Assembly: GCA_031549605.1 (NCBI GenBank)
Contig: JAVBPM010000077.1
Coordinates: 1 to 5,282, forward strand
Direction: 5' to 3'
Length of the DNA stretch: 5,282 bases
DNA from: WRAI01 sp031549605
GTDB taxonomy: Bacteria; Bacillota; Clostridia; Oscillospirales; UBA929
Made by a program: the position numbers and the translations under genes
Notes under the pieces: model-generated
The model's input: the letters and a program-made list of their open reading frames with translations, nothing else
Databases searched by the model: none
What the model was told of the DNA's origin: nothing
Part shown: in pieces, positions 1 to 5,282 of the stretch
How the letters are laid out: every line of letters starts with the position of its first letter
Numbering within the stretch: the first letter of the stretch is position 1

Positions 1-104
1 CGCCGACAGGCAAGCAAAACAAAATCGCGCTGGACAAGCGGCACGCCGTGCGCCATACTAAAAAAAATAAACACCAGCGCAATCAAAAGAGCGCTGCCGT
101 GCAT
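1..104 (-). CDS. Possible divergent membrane or secreted protein, N-terminal part only
   Basis: On the minus strand an ATG at 104-102 opens a frame that stays open to the left edge (34 complete codons). It begins MHGSALLIALVFIFFSMA, a strongly hydrophobic stretch of about 16 residues that could be a signal peptide or first membrane segment. A TAG stop lies directly before the ATG, so the frame cannot begin further upstream. Against it: no Shine-Dalgarno sequence is visible before the ATG, part of the hydrophobicity comes from one poly-T run, and the candidate promoter of the sigma-factor operon lies inside it. Plus-strand frames across the same bases are also open until 108 and 122, so this may equally be non-coding DNA or the tail of an upstream gene. 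No family is recognised. Confidence 0.22.
   Translation of the reverse strand, partial: MHGSALLIALVFIFFSMAHGVPLVQRDFVLLACR
31..59 (+). promoter_or_regulatory. Candidate sigma-A-type promoter for the sigma/anti-sigma operon
   Basis: TGGACA at 31-36 and CATACT at 54-59 are separated by exactly 17 bases, each with one or two departures from TTGACA and TATAAT. An A-rich run follows at 60-70. Transcription would start near 66 and leave a leader of about 80 bases before the sigma-factor ATG. I see no clear ECF-type promoter (AAC-containing -35) that would indicate autoregulation. The match is by eye and a 17-base spacing can arise by chance. Confidence 0.35.
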
Positions 105-116
105 CTAATGTACGAA

Positions 117-128
117 GCTTGATCAAGC
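117..128. repeat. Perfect 12-bp palindrome in the leader of the sigma-factor gene
   Basis: GCTTGATCAAGC is identical to its own reverse complement. It lies 20 bases before the sigma-factor ATG, downstream of the candidate promoter. Its place and symmetry would suit a dimeric repressor site, but no regulator is identified and no second copy is visible in the window. It has no loop, so it is a DNA-level palindrome and not an RNA hairpin. Confidence 0.3.
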
Positions 129-132
129 CGAC

Positions 133-140
133 GGAAAGGA
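133..140 (+). promoter_or_regulatory. Ribosome binding site that fixes the sigma-factor start
   Basis: GGAAAGGA lies 8 bases before the ATG at 149. The in-frame TTG at 119 has no comparable site before it, so the ATG at 149 is preferred as start. Confidence 0.65.
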
Positions 141-148
141 CATTGCCG

Positions 149-619
149 ATGGACCAAACGCAATTTGCCGCGCGCGTCGAGGCGCTGAAACAGCAGCTGT
201 ACCGCACGGCGCTGCTCTATCTCAACGACCCGAGTCTGGCGCTCGACGCCGTAGACGAGGCGGTGTACCGCGGGCTAACCGGCTGCCACAAGCTGCGCCA
301 GCCCGCGTTTTTCGACACCTGGATGACACGCATACTCATCAACGAGTGCCACAAGGAGCAGCGACGGCGCAAGCGTCTGTCGTTTACCGACACCCTGCCC
401 GAGCAGACAGCCGAACACTTCGACGCGCTGCCGCTCAACGAGGCGCTCTACCAGCTGCCGCCCGACCTCAAAACCGTCGTCATTCTGCGCTACTTCAACG
501 GCCTGACACTGGCCGAGACCGCCGAGCGGCTGGACATTCCGCAGGGCACGGTCGTCACGCGCCAACGCCGCGCGCTGGCACTGCTGCGCCTGTCGCTATC
601 AGAGGAGGAACAAGCATGA
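149..619 (+). CDS. ECF-like RNA polymerase sigma factor (sigma-70 family)
   Basis: Predicted product is 156 aa, a normal length for a minimal two-domain ECF sigma factor, which directs RNA polymerase to a small regulon, often for envelope stress. Region 2 spans about residues 13-76: helices around LYRTALLYLND, then FFDTWMTRILINECHKEQRRRK, the usual aromatic/basic end of region 2. After a short linker (77-98), region 4 spans about 99-148: LPPDLKTVVILRYFNGLTLAE, then the helix-turn-helix AERLDIPQGTVVTRQRRAL. The recognition helix reads TVVTRQRRA where many relatives have TVKSRLSRA, which may mean a different -35 preference. The start at 149 is chosen for its ribosome binding site; a TTG at 119 would add 10 residues. 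The stop overlaps the next gene's start (ATGA at 616-619), implying translational coupling with the putative anti-sigma factor. The family is clear; the regulon and inducing signal are not visible. Confidence 0.9.
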   Translation: MDQTQFAARVEALKQQLYRTALLYLNDPSLALDAVDEAVYRGLTGCHKLRQPAFFDTWMTRILINECHKEQRRRKRLSFTDTLPEQTAEHFDALPLNEALYQLPPDLKTVVILRYFNGLTLAETAERLDIPQGTVVTRQRRALALLRLSLSEEEQA

Positions 620-1890
620 ACCGCAAGCAAGAATACCGCGACCTGCTGGCGTCGCTGGACAACGCGCCACCGCAACTCAACACCACGCTCAACCGCGCAC
701 AGCACCGTGCCGCGCACCGCCGCCAGTGGCACCGTCTGGTGCTGGCGCCCGCACTCTGCCTCACGCTGTTGCTGGGCGTGTTTACCGGCCTGGTCAACCT
801 GTCGCCCGCCTTTGCCGCCGCCATGCGCGACGTGCCGCTGTTAAGCAGCTTGGCGCTGGCAGTCGACCTGTCGCCGTCGGTCAAGGCCGCCGCCGACAAC
901 GGCGCGGCGCAGCAGCTCAACATGACGCAGACGCAAAACGGCGTCACCATTACGCTGAAGAGCCTCGTGGCCGACAAGCGACAGCTGTACGTCAGCTACA
1001 CCATCAGCGACGCCGATGGCAAGCAACTGTCCGCCACTGTCAGCTACCACGCCGACGGCGGCGCACTCAATAACAGCAGTGGCAGCGCCAATCCAGACCG
1101 GCCCGCCGACGGCGACACGTTGCAATACTACGCCTTGGAAAACTACGACAAAGACCTGCCGCCCGCCGTGACGCTCAGCTTTGGCATCACGGGCGAAAAC
1201 AACGTCAGTCTGGCGTTTTTCAAGTTCACGCTCGACCTAAGCGCCGCCCAACCGTTGTCGCCCAAGATTTACACGCTCAACCAAACAGCCACCGTCGACG
1301 GCCAGCAGCTAACCGTGACGACGCTCGAGGTCTACCCGACCCACACGCGCGTCAACATCGTGACCGACGAGCGCAACACCGCCGCGCTGCAAGCGCTCGA
1401 CCTGACCATGACCGACGCCGCCGGCCACAGCTACGGCGCGGCCGCGCACAGCTTTGGCAGCTTTTCCAACGCCAGCGAGCCAAACACGTTCATGTTCCGG
1501 CTGGAAAGCCCGTACTTCGCCGACGCCAGCGCGCTGACGCTGCACATCAACGGCGGTGAGTGGCGTGAAAAGCAGACGGTCGACGTGCTGCTCGACGCCG
1601 AGAGCCTGCTGCCGCCGGGCGTAACACTACTCGAAGCGTCGCAGCCCGACGCCGACGGCGTTACCACCACCGTCTTTGAAGTCGACGAAAACAAGCTTTC
1701 GTCGCAGCTGCCGACAGGCGTCACCCGTACCATCGACGTCGATGGCATCGGCTATGAAAAGATGAGGGTCGGCAACGACACCACGTACACGCTGACCATC
1801 AAAACCGTCACGCCCAACACCGTGCGCTTTGTCTACACCCGCACCGTCAAGCTGCCGCAGCCCGTCACCCTCAACCTACCGCTGCCCTAG
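616..1890 (+). CDS. DUF4179-type membrane anti-sigma factor (putative)
   Basis: Predicted product is 424 aa. Residues 1-39 form a charged, presumably cytoplasmic segment, followed by one membrane span at about 40-60 (RLVLAPALCLTLLLGVF) and a large outside portion. The segment just after the span, NLSPAFAAAMRDVPLLSSLA (61-80), is the hallmark of the DUF4179 family, and the domain continues to about residue 135. A second region at about 205-325 (KIYTLNQTATVDGQQLTVT and onwards) resembles DUF5643, which often follows DUF4179. Proteins of this type are commonly encoded directly after an ECF-like sigma factor and are thought to bind it at the membrane. Here the ATG overlaps the sigma stop and has a strong GAGGAGG site at 602-608. 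The N-terminal segment lacks the HxxxCxxC zinc motif of ZAS-type anti-sigma factors. Residues 325-424 have no recognised domain but look beta-rich. The anti-sigma role rests on family and operon position. Confidence 0.82.
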   Translation: MNRKQEYRDLLASLDNAPPQLNTTLNRAQHRAAHRRQWHRLVLAPALCLTLLLGVFTGLVNLSPAFAAAMRDVPLLSSLALAVDLSPSVKAAADNGAAQQLNMTQTQNGVTITLKSLVADKRQLYVSYTISDADGKQLSATVSYHADGGALNNSSGSANPDRPADGDTLQYYALENYDKDLPPAVTLSFGITGENNVSLAFFKFTLDLSAAQPLSPKIYTLNQTATVDGQQLTVTTLEVYPTHTRVNIVTDERNTAALQALDLTMTDAAGHSYGAAAHSFGSFSNASEPNTFMFRLESPYFADASALTLHINGGEWREKQTVDVLLDAESLLPPGVTLLEASQPDADGVTTTVFEVDENKLSSQLPTGVTRTIDVDGIGYEKMRVGNDTTYTLTIKTVTPNTVRFVYTRTVKLPQPVTLNLPLP

Positions 1891-1903
1891 CAATCGGCAA
1901 AAT

Positions 1904-1934
1904 AAAGCCGCCATTCTCTTGAATGGCGGCTTTT
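1904..1934 (+). terminator. Intrinsic terminator after the sigma/anti-sigma operon
   Basis: The arms AAAGCCGCCATTC (1904-1916) and GAATGGCGGCTTT (1921-1933) pair perfectly over 13 bp around a four-base TCTT loop. The stem has a GC-rich core, and the 3' arm runs into TTTT at 1931-1934. It begins 14 bases after the stop of the DUF4179 gene. The A-run of the 5' arm means it could also work on the minus strand, though no minus-strand gene reaches it. Confidence 0.88.
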
Positions 1935-1947
1935 GTCGTGGTATACT
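1919..1947 (+). promoter_or_regulatory. Promoter of the SLH-protein gene, overlapping the terminator
   Basis: TTGAAT at 1919-1924 and TATACT at 1942-1947 are spaced by 17 bases. TG at 1939-1940, one base before the -10, adds an extended -10 element. Transcription should start near 1954, giving a leader of about 25 bases. The -35 hexamer lies in the loop and 3' arm of the preceding terminator. The elements are of the housekeeping (sigma-A) type, so this gene probably does not depend on the upstream ECF-like sigma factor. Confidence 0.72.
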
Positions 1948-1965
1948 GTGGCAATGTCAATTTTT

Positions 1966-1970
1966 AGGAG
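1966..1970 (+). promoter_or_regulatory. Ribosome binding site that fixes the SLH-protein start
   Basis: AGGAG lies 8 bases before the ATG at 1979. The same frame is open back to 1829, but that part overlaps the DUF4179 gene and the terminator and has no signal-peptide start. An out-of-frame ATG at 1971 abuts the site and ends after three codons, so it is not a gene. Confidence 0.8.
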
Positions 1971-1978
1971 ATGCTACA

Positions 1979-4930
1979 ATGACCAAACGCCGCCTGACCG
2001 CACTGACACTGACCCTGCTGATGCTGCTGACGCTGCTGCCCGTATCCGCCGCGCCATCGCCCGAGGTTTTCTTTGAAGTCAAGTCAATCGTGCTGGCCGC
2101 CGACGGCAAAACGCTGACCGTCACGTTTTCGATGCCCCTCAACACCTCGACCATCCGGCACAACATGTGCGAGGCCTATGTGGACGTCGGAGCAGCCGAC
2201 GGGCCACTCTGCGGCACAATCAAGGTCGTGCCGTCGAGCACCAACAAGCGTGTACTGGTCATGACACTGGACAAAGCCATCGTGCAGCAACCCTACCACG
2301 ACGCGTTTCTGTTACGCTTCAAGGACGGCGCGCTGCGCTCGACCAGCGGCTTGTCCATTGCCGATTATGCCAACGGCTGTTACACCAAAAGCGGCGCTCA
2401 CTTCAAAAACACCTCGCAGGTGACGCCGGCCAAAATCGTGTCGGCCGTCACCGACGACAGTGGCAATTACCTCATCATGACCTGTGACCGGCCCATTGAC
2501 ATTACCACCATACGCGAGCACATTGTTTGGATTCTCGGCTCGGGCTACAACCCCATCGACGGCGTGGGCAATCCTGAGCTAAACAGCTGGCTGGGCTCCA
2601 ATGTGGGGCCCGCCACTTACGCCAGCGCCGACAAAAAAAGCGTCAAAATGAAACTAGACAGACGGCTTGAACCACATACCCTCGCCTACATCCATTACGG
2701 CTGGTGCTATATACGCGCGCTGGACACCACACAGCTGGCCTTCTGCTACGACCAGATGGTGCCCATCACGGTCAAATCCCGCGACCCGTTCCGCGTGGAC
2801 TGGGTCAGTATCAAGCAAGAGGGACGCAGTGTGGACGTCTGCTTTAACCGCCACATGGATTTCCGCACCATCAAGCTCAGCGACCTCAAGCTGACAAGTA
2901 AAAACGGCAGCGACCCTATCTGGGGCTACACCATCACAGCCATCAAGCAGGACGCCAAACATACCATCCTCACACTGACACTCGACAGCACCGTTGAAAC
3001 AGGCTGCCAAAACCTGACGCTAACCGCCGACACGCGGCGCTGGAAGGCGTGGGACGGCATCGCCATCACCGACCCCGGCATCAAGACCTTTCCCGCCGGA
3101 AAAAGCACCAATATCAGCGCGCTCACGCTGAAAAGCTGGGAACTCACCAACTATCCCTCGCCCGGCGTCCGGTTGGAGTTTTACCAGCAAATCGACCCCA
3201 AATCACTCAACGGCGACGCCATCAAGCTGGTCGTCACGTCCGGCCCATACGCGGGTAAGGTGCTGAGCTGCAAGGACGTGACAAGTACTGATTCCTATCC
3301 AAGTAGCGGTGTCTATAGCACTGTCAATGCCATTCTGGCGCAGCCGCTGCTGGCGGGTCAGACGCTCAAGCTGGTCATCGAGGATCGCTCGCTGATGTCC
3401 AAAGAGGGCGCCGCCATCCACAAAACCGAGAGCAAGGACCTGCTAACCTACACCAAGCCGGGCCTTCAAGTCGAGGACGCCTACATCATAGAGGAGGGCA
3501 ACAAGCTGCGGCTCAAGTTCAACGAAACGCCGCGTTACGGGCATCAAACCGCCGACTTCACCATCACGGGCACCGACCGCCCCGTCGCAATCGTCAAGCG
3601 CGAGGAGGTCCAAGAAGGGTGGGACTGGTTCACCGAGCTAACCCTCAGCGCGCCCATTCTGGCGGGCGACACCGGCATCACCATCAGCCACAACCCCTAC
3701 AAGGGCGCACTGTGCGTCACCGACTACGTGGCCACCAGCTGGAGCAACGTGCCGGTTCGCAACGAGTCAACGCTGGCAACCGACCCCGCCGTCGTGCGCA
3801 TCAACGGCGTAGCAGCCACCGCAACGCGCAGTGGAAAACAATTGACCATCACGCCCAGCGACTGGGACTGGTATCTCATCAAGCCAACGCTCGCACCATC
3901 CAACAGCGGCATCGAGGGCTTTTCAGCCAACCACACGCCGGTCACCATCACCGCCAACGACAGCGGCGTGCGCCGCTTTGTGCTCAACCTGACCGCCGCG
4001 CAGGCCGCCGACCTCAACGGCGCGCTGCTCTCCTTCCACGCCGGCGGCTACCTCGGCGCGTTCGCACCGGCGCCCACGCTCTTTACCGGCCTGACCAAGC
4101 CGGTCGTCATCGACTTCGACACGACTACCGCGCAAAAAGTCACGCTCAACATCACGCACAATAATAAGGCAATGGCGCTGCAAAAGGCGGGCATATTCAG
4201 CCAAATCGCCATACCGTCGAGCGGCGTCAAAAGCCAGCCCAACGGCAGCACCGCCGCCGTCAAATTCAACACCACCATACTGCCGCGCAGCTGGCAGCTC
4301 AGCAACAGCACGCTGGCGCAGGTGTCGGCGTGCGGCAGCTACACCGTGGTGGTAAAAACGCCGCACACCTACAGCGATATGTTGTCGTGGGCAGCACCGC
4401 ACGTCAGCCTGCTCGACGTGCGCGGCGTCGTGGGCGGCATCGGCAACGGCAAGTTCGCGCCGTCGCGACCCGTAACACGCGCCGAGTTCGCCGCGCTGCT
4501 GGTGCGTATGGTCGACAAGAGCGTCAACACCGGAAGCACCAAGCAGTTCACCGACGGCGCCGGCGGCTGGTACAGCGACACGCTGCTCAAAGCGCGCAAG
4601 CTGGGCATCACAGGCGGCTACCCCGACGGCAGCTTCAAGCCCAACGCGCCCATCACGCGCCAAGACATGAGCGTCATGCTCTACCGCGCCATGCAAAAAT
4701 TCGACTACCAGCCGGCCTACAGCGCCGCCGACAAGCGCATCGAGCGCTACTACGACTGGCACCAAGTATCCGACTACGCGCGCGAGTCAGTCAACGCGCT
4801 GTTCCAAAACAAGATCCTGCTAGGCAACGACTACCGCCTGCAACCCAAATCAGCCACCACCCGTGCCGAAGCCGCCACAGTAACCGCGCGGCTCATCAGC
4901 CATGACTCCAAACGGGTGAGGGGAGAGTAA
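1979..4930 (+). CDS. Exported S-layer-type protein with tandem beta-sandwich modules and three C-terminal SLH domains
   Basis: Predicted product is 983 aa. It starts with a typical signal peptide: basic MTKRR, a Leu/Thr-rich core, and cleavage probably after VSA (residue 24) or the next Ala. Residues 30-600 form about five related modules starting near 31, 151, 272, 379 and 496. The first three share a hydrophobic strand followed by (L/I/M)(N/D)xx(T)I(R/K): LNTSTIR 54-60, IDITTIR 173-179, MDFRTIK 293-299; the fourth has a weaker IDPKSL. This resembles Big_5/SbsA-type Ig-like domains. Two further beta-rich stretches (about 601-705 and 706-795) are not assigned. Three SLH domains follow at about 800-843, 857-907 and 922-975, with binding motifs TRAE (833-836), TRQD (893-896) and TRAE (961-964). 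SLH triplets anchor proteins non-covalently to secondary cell-wall polymers. No catalytic motif is visible, so it may be a structural S-layer protein or an adhesin or ligand-binding surface protein. The mature part has 11 cysteines, all outside the SLH domains, which is unusual for S-layer proteins. It is transcribed alone from its own promoter. Confidence 0.87.
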   Translation: MTKRRLTALTLTLLMLLTLLPVSAAPSPEVFFEVKSIVLAADGKTLTVTFSMPLNTSTIRHNMCEAYVDVGAADGPLCGTIKVVPSSTNKRVLVMTLDKAIVQQPYHDAFLLRFKDGALRSTSGLSIADYANGCYTKSGAHFKNTSQVTPAKIVSAVTDDSGNYLIMTCDRPIDITTIREHIVWILGSGYNPIDGVGNPELNSWLGSNVGPATYASADKKSVKMKLDRRLEPHTLAYIHYGWCYIRALDTTQLAFCYDQMVPITVKSRDPFRVDWVSIKQEGRSVDVCFNRHMDFRTIKLSDLKLTSKNGSDPIWGYTITAIKQDAKHTILTLTLDSTVETGCQNLTLTADTRRWKAWDGIAITDPGIKTFPAGKSTNISALTLKSWELTNYPSPGVRLEFYQQIDPKSLNGDAIKLVVTSGPYAGKVLSCKDVTSTDSYPSSGVYSTVNAILAQPLLAGQTLKLVIEDRSLMSKEGAAIHKTESKDLLTYTKPGLQVEDAYIIEEGNKLRLKFNETPRYGHQTADFTITGTDRPVAIVKREEVQEGWDWFTELTLSAPILAGDTGITISHNPYKGALCVTDYVATSWSNVPVRNESTLATDPAVVRINGVAATATRSGKQLTITPSDWDWYLIKPTLAPSNSGIEGFSANHTPVTITANDSGVRRFVLNLTAAQAADLNGALLSFHAGGYLGAFAPAPTLFTGLTKPVVIDFDTTTAQKVTLNITHNNKAMALQKAGIFSQIAIPSSGVKSQPNGSTAAVKFNTTILPRSWQLSNSTLAQVSACGSYTVVVKTPHTYSDMLSWAAPHVSLLDVRGVVGGIGNGKFAPSRPVTRAEFAALLVRMVDKSVNTGSTKQFTDGAGGWYSDTLLKARKLGITGGYPDGSFKPNAPITRQDMSVMLYRAMQKFDYQPAYSAADKRIERYYDWHQVSDYARESVNALFQNKILLGNDYRLQPKSATTRAEAATVTARLISHDSKRVRGE

Positions 4931-4947
4931 AAAGAAACGCAGCAAGC

Positions 4948-5083
4948 CACAGCACCCCAACCGCACACCCCAGCAAGCTAAAACCCGAGTCTGACTGTAG
5001 GCCGCAGCCGAAATAAGGCACAGCACCCCAAACGCACGCCCCCGCAAGCTAAAAACCGAGTCTGACTGTAGGCGCAGCCGAAA
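4948..5083. repeat. Two tandem copies of a 65-66-bp intergenic sequence
   Basis: Unit A (4948-5013, 66 bases) and unit B (5019-5083, 65 bases) both run from CACAGCACCCCAA to GCAGCCGAAA and share the core GAGTCTGACTGTAGG. By eye they differ by four substitutions and one single-base deletion, about 92% identity, at a 71-bp period. A shorter repeat, CAGCAAGC, occurs at 4940-4947 and 4971-4978. No reading frame with a plausible start and ribosome site crosses the units. They fill most of the 214-base gap between the SLH gene and the insertion sequence. The family is unknown to me. Confidence 0.8.
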
Positions 5084-5090
5084 GTCAGAC
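5060..5090. other. Hairpin-forming inverted repeat at the end of repeat unit B
   Basis: GTCTGACT (5060-5067) and AGTCAGAC (5083-5090) pair over 8 bp around a 15-base interior, in which GGC (5071-5073) and GCC (5077-5079) can form a second short stem. Unit A has the left arm (4989-4996) but lacks the right arm, where ATAAGG follows instead. No T-run follows, so it does not look like a standard intrinsic terminator. Confidence 0.55.
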
Positions 5091-5144
5091 AGCGCAGTGG
5101 TGTTGTGGCTATGCGAAAAAGTAAAGCGGCTTTTTGAATGAGTA

Positions 5145-5282
5145 TGAAATGACCCCGAAAAGTTAGCCTAAGAAAAGCCTAAGCAGAGAGCAACGCTTTC
5201 TTGCGATGGACGGCTGGCGGCAAATAGTTGAGGCGGCTCTTGATGCGGCGATTGTTGTAGTAGTCCAGGTATTCGATGAGTG
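5145..5282 (-). mobile_element. IS3-family insertion sequence, transposase 3' end only, continuing past the right edge
   Basis: The outer boundary is placed at TG 5145-5146, which opens a terminal inverted repeat at about 5145-5168 with the core TGACCCCGAAAAGTTAG (5150-5166). This has the form of IS3-family ends (TG start, TGACCCC followed by AAAAGTT). Ten bases inside the repeat is the stop codon of a minus-strand transposase, the normal spacing at the 3' end of such an element. The other end and any target duplication lie outside the window; the flanking bases GTA (5142-5144) are the place to look for the duplication. Confidence 0.8.
5179..5282 (-). CDS. IS3-family transposase (orfB, integrase-type), C-terminal 33 residues
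   Basis: Reading from the right edge on the minus strand, the frame gives LIEYLDYYNNRRIKSRLNYL and continues PPAVHRKKALLSA to a TAG stop at 5181-5179. The pattern IEYxxYYNNxRIKxxLxxLPP is the conserved C-terminal tail of the DDE (rve) integrase domain of IS3-family OrfB, just beyond the last catalytic glutamate region. The catalytic DDE residues and the upstream orfA lie outside the window, so it cannot be judged whether the element is intact. The tail itself is undamaged. It is convergent with the SLH-protein gene. Confidence 0.85.
   Translation of the reverse strand, partial: LIEYLDYYNNRRIKSRLNYLPPAVHRKKALLSA

Noticed and set aside
346..615. In-frame upstream extension of the DUF4179 protein into the sigma-factor gene
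   Set aside because: It is the +1 shadow of the sigma gene, and the extension is Arg/Ala-rich without domain character. The ATG at 616 has a strong ribosome site and the usual ATGA overlap.
1829..1978. N-terminal extension of the SLH protein by 50 residues
   Set aside because: It would overlap the upstream gene and run through the terminator and promoter. The ATG at 1979 has AGGAG at the right distance and begins a proper signal peptide.
3923..4765. Long open minus-strand frame (280 codons) opposite the SLH-protein gene
   Set aside because: It is antisense to a well-supported gene. Its Arg/Val/Ala-rich composition is what GC-rich DNA gives in a shadow frame, and it shows no domain and no convincing ribosome site.
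4330..4905. Plus-strand frame of 191 codons in another phase of the SLH region
   Set aside because: It is dominated by Arg, Gln and His runs typical of the shifted phase of GC-rich coding sequence, while the SLH motifs are intact in the main frame.
4948..5083. CRISPR array
   Set aside because: There are only two units, the repeat is 65-66 bp and the intervening sequence is 5 bp. That is a tandem duplication and not a repeat-spacer array.
5116..5135. Possible terminator AAAAAG...CTTTTT after the SLH gene
   Set aside because: The stem is only six A/T-rich base pairs around an eight-base loop, with no GC core. It is too weak to call, although GCGGCTTTTT may be a terminator remnant.

Overview
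The window is GC-rich (roughly 60% by eye) and its genes use mainly C- or G-ending codons. Two things point to a high-GC member of the Bacillota, possibly a clostridial or oscillospiraceal anaerobe: an ECF-type sigma factor paired with a DUF4179-type membrane anti-sigma factor, and a secreted protein ending in three SLH domains. The phylum is an inference from gene families; nothing in the window fixes a genus.

Layout from left to right. Bases 1-148 hold a possible divergent minus-strand reading frame running off the left edge, a candidate sigma-A-type promoter and a perfect 12-bp palindrome. Bases 149-1890 are a two-gene operon: an ECF-like sigma factor (156 aa) overlapping by the ATGA junction a 424-aa single-pass membrane protein with DUF4179 and DUF5643-like regions, the presumed anti-sigma factor. 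A strong intrinsic terminator (1904-1934) closes this unit. Its 3' half also carries the -35 of a good promoter (1919-1947) for the next gene. Bases 1979-4930 encode a 983-aa exported protein: signal peptide, about seven beta-rich (Ig-like or Big_5-like) modules, then three SLH domains that should bind it to the cell-wall polymer.

Bases 4931-5144 contain no gene. They hold two diverged copies of a 65-66-bp sequence at a 71-bp period, the second forming a hairpin. From 5145 to the right edge is the end of an IS3-family insertion sequence, with its terminal inverted repeat and the last 33 codons of the minus-strand transposase.

How the parts may work together: the sigma/anti-sigma pair looks like a cell-envelope signalling module, in which a membrane sensor holds the sigma factor until an outside signal releases it. 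The SLH protein is an envelope component, but it has its own housekeeping-type promoter and is separated by a terminator, so the sequence does not show that the sigma factor controls it. I see no new defence or catalytic system here. The more unusual items are the shared terminator/promoter DNA, the cysteine-rich SLH protein and the tandem repeats next to the IS end.
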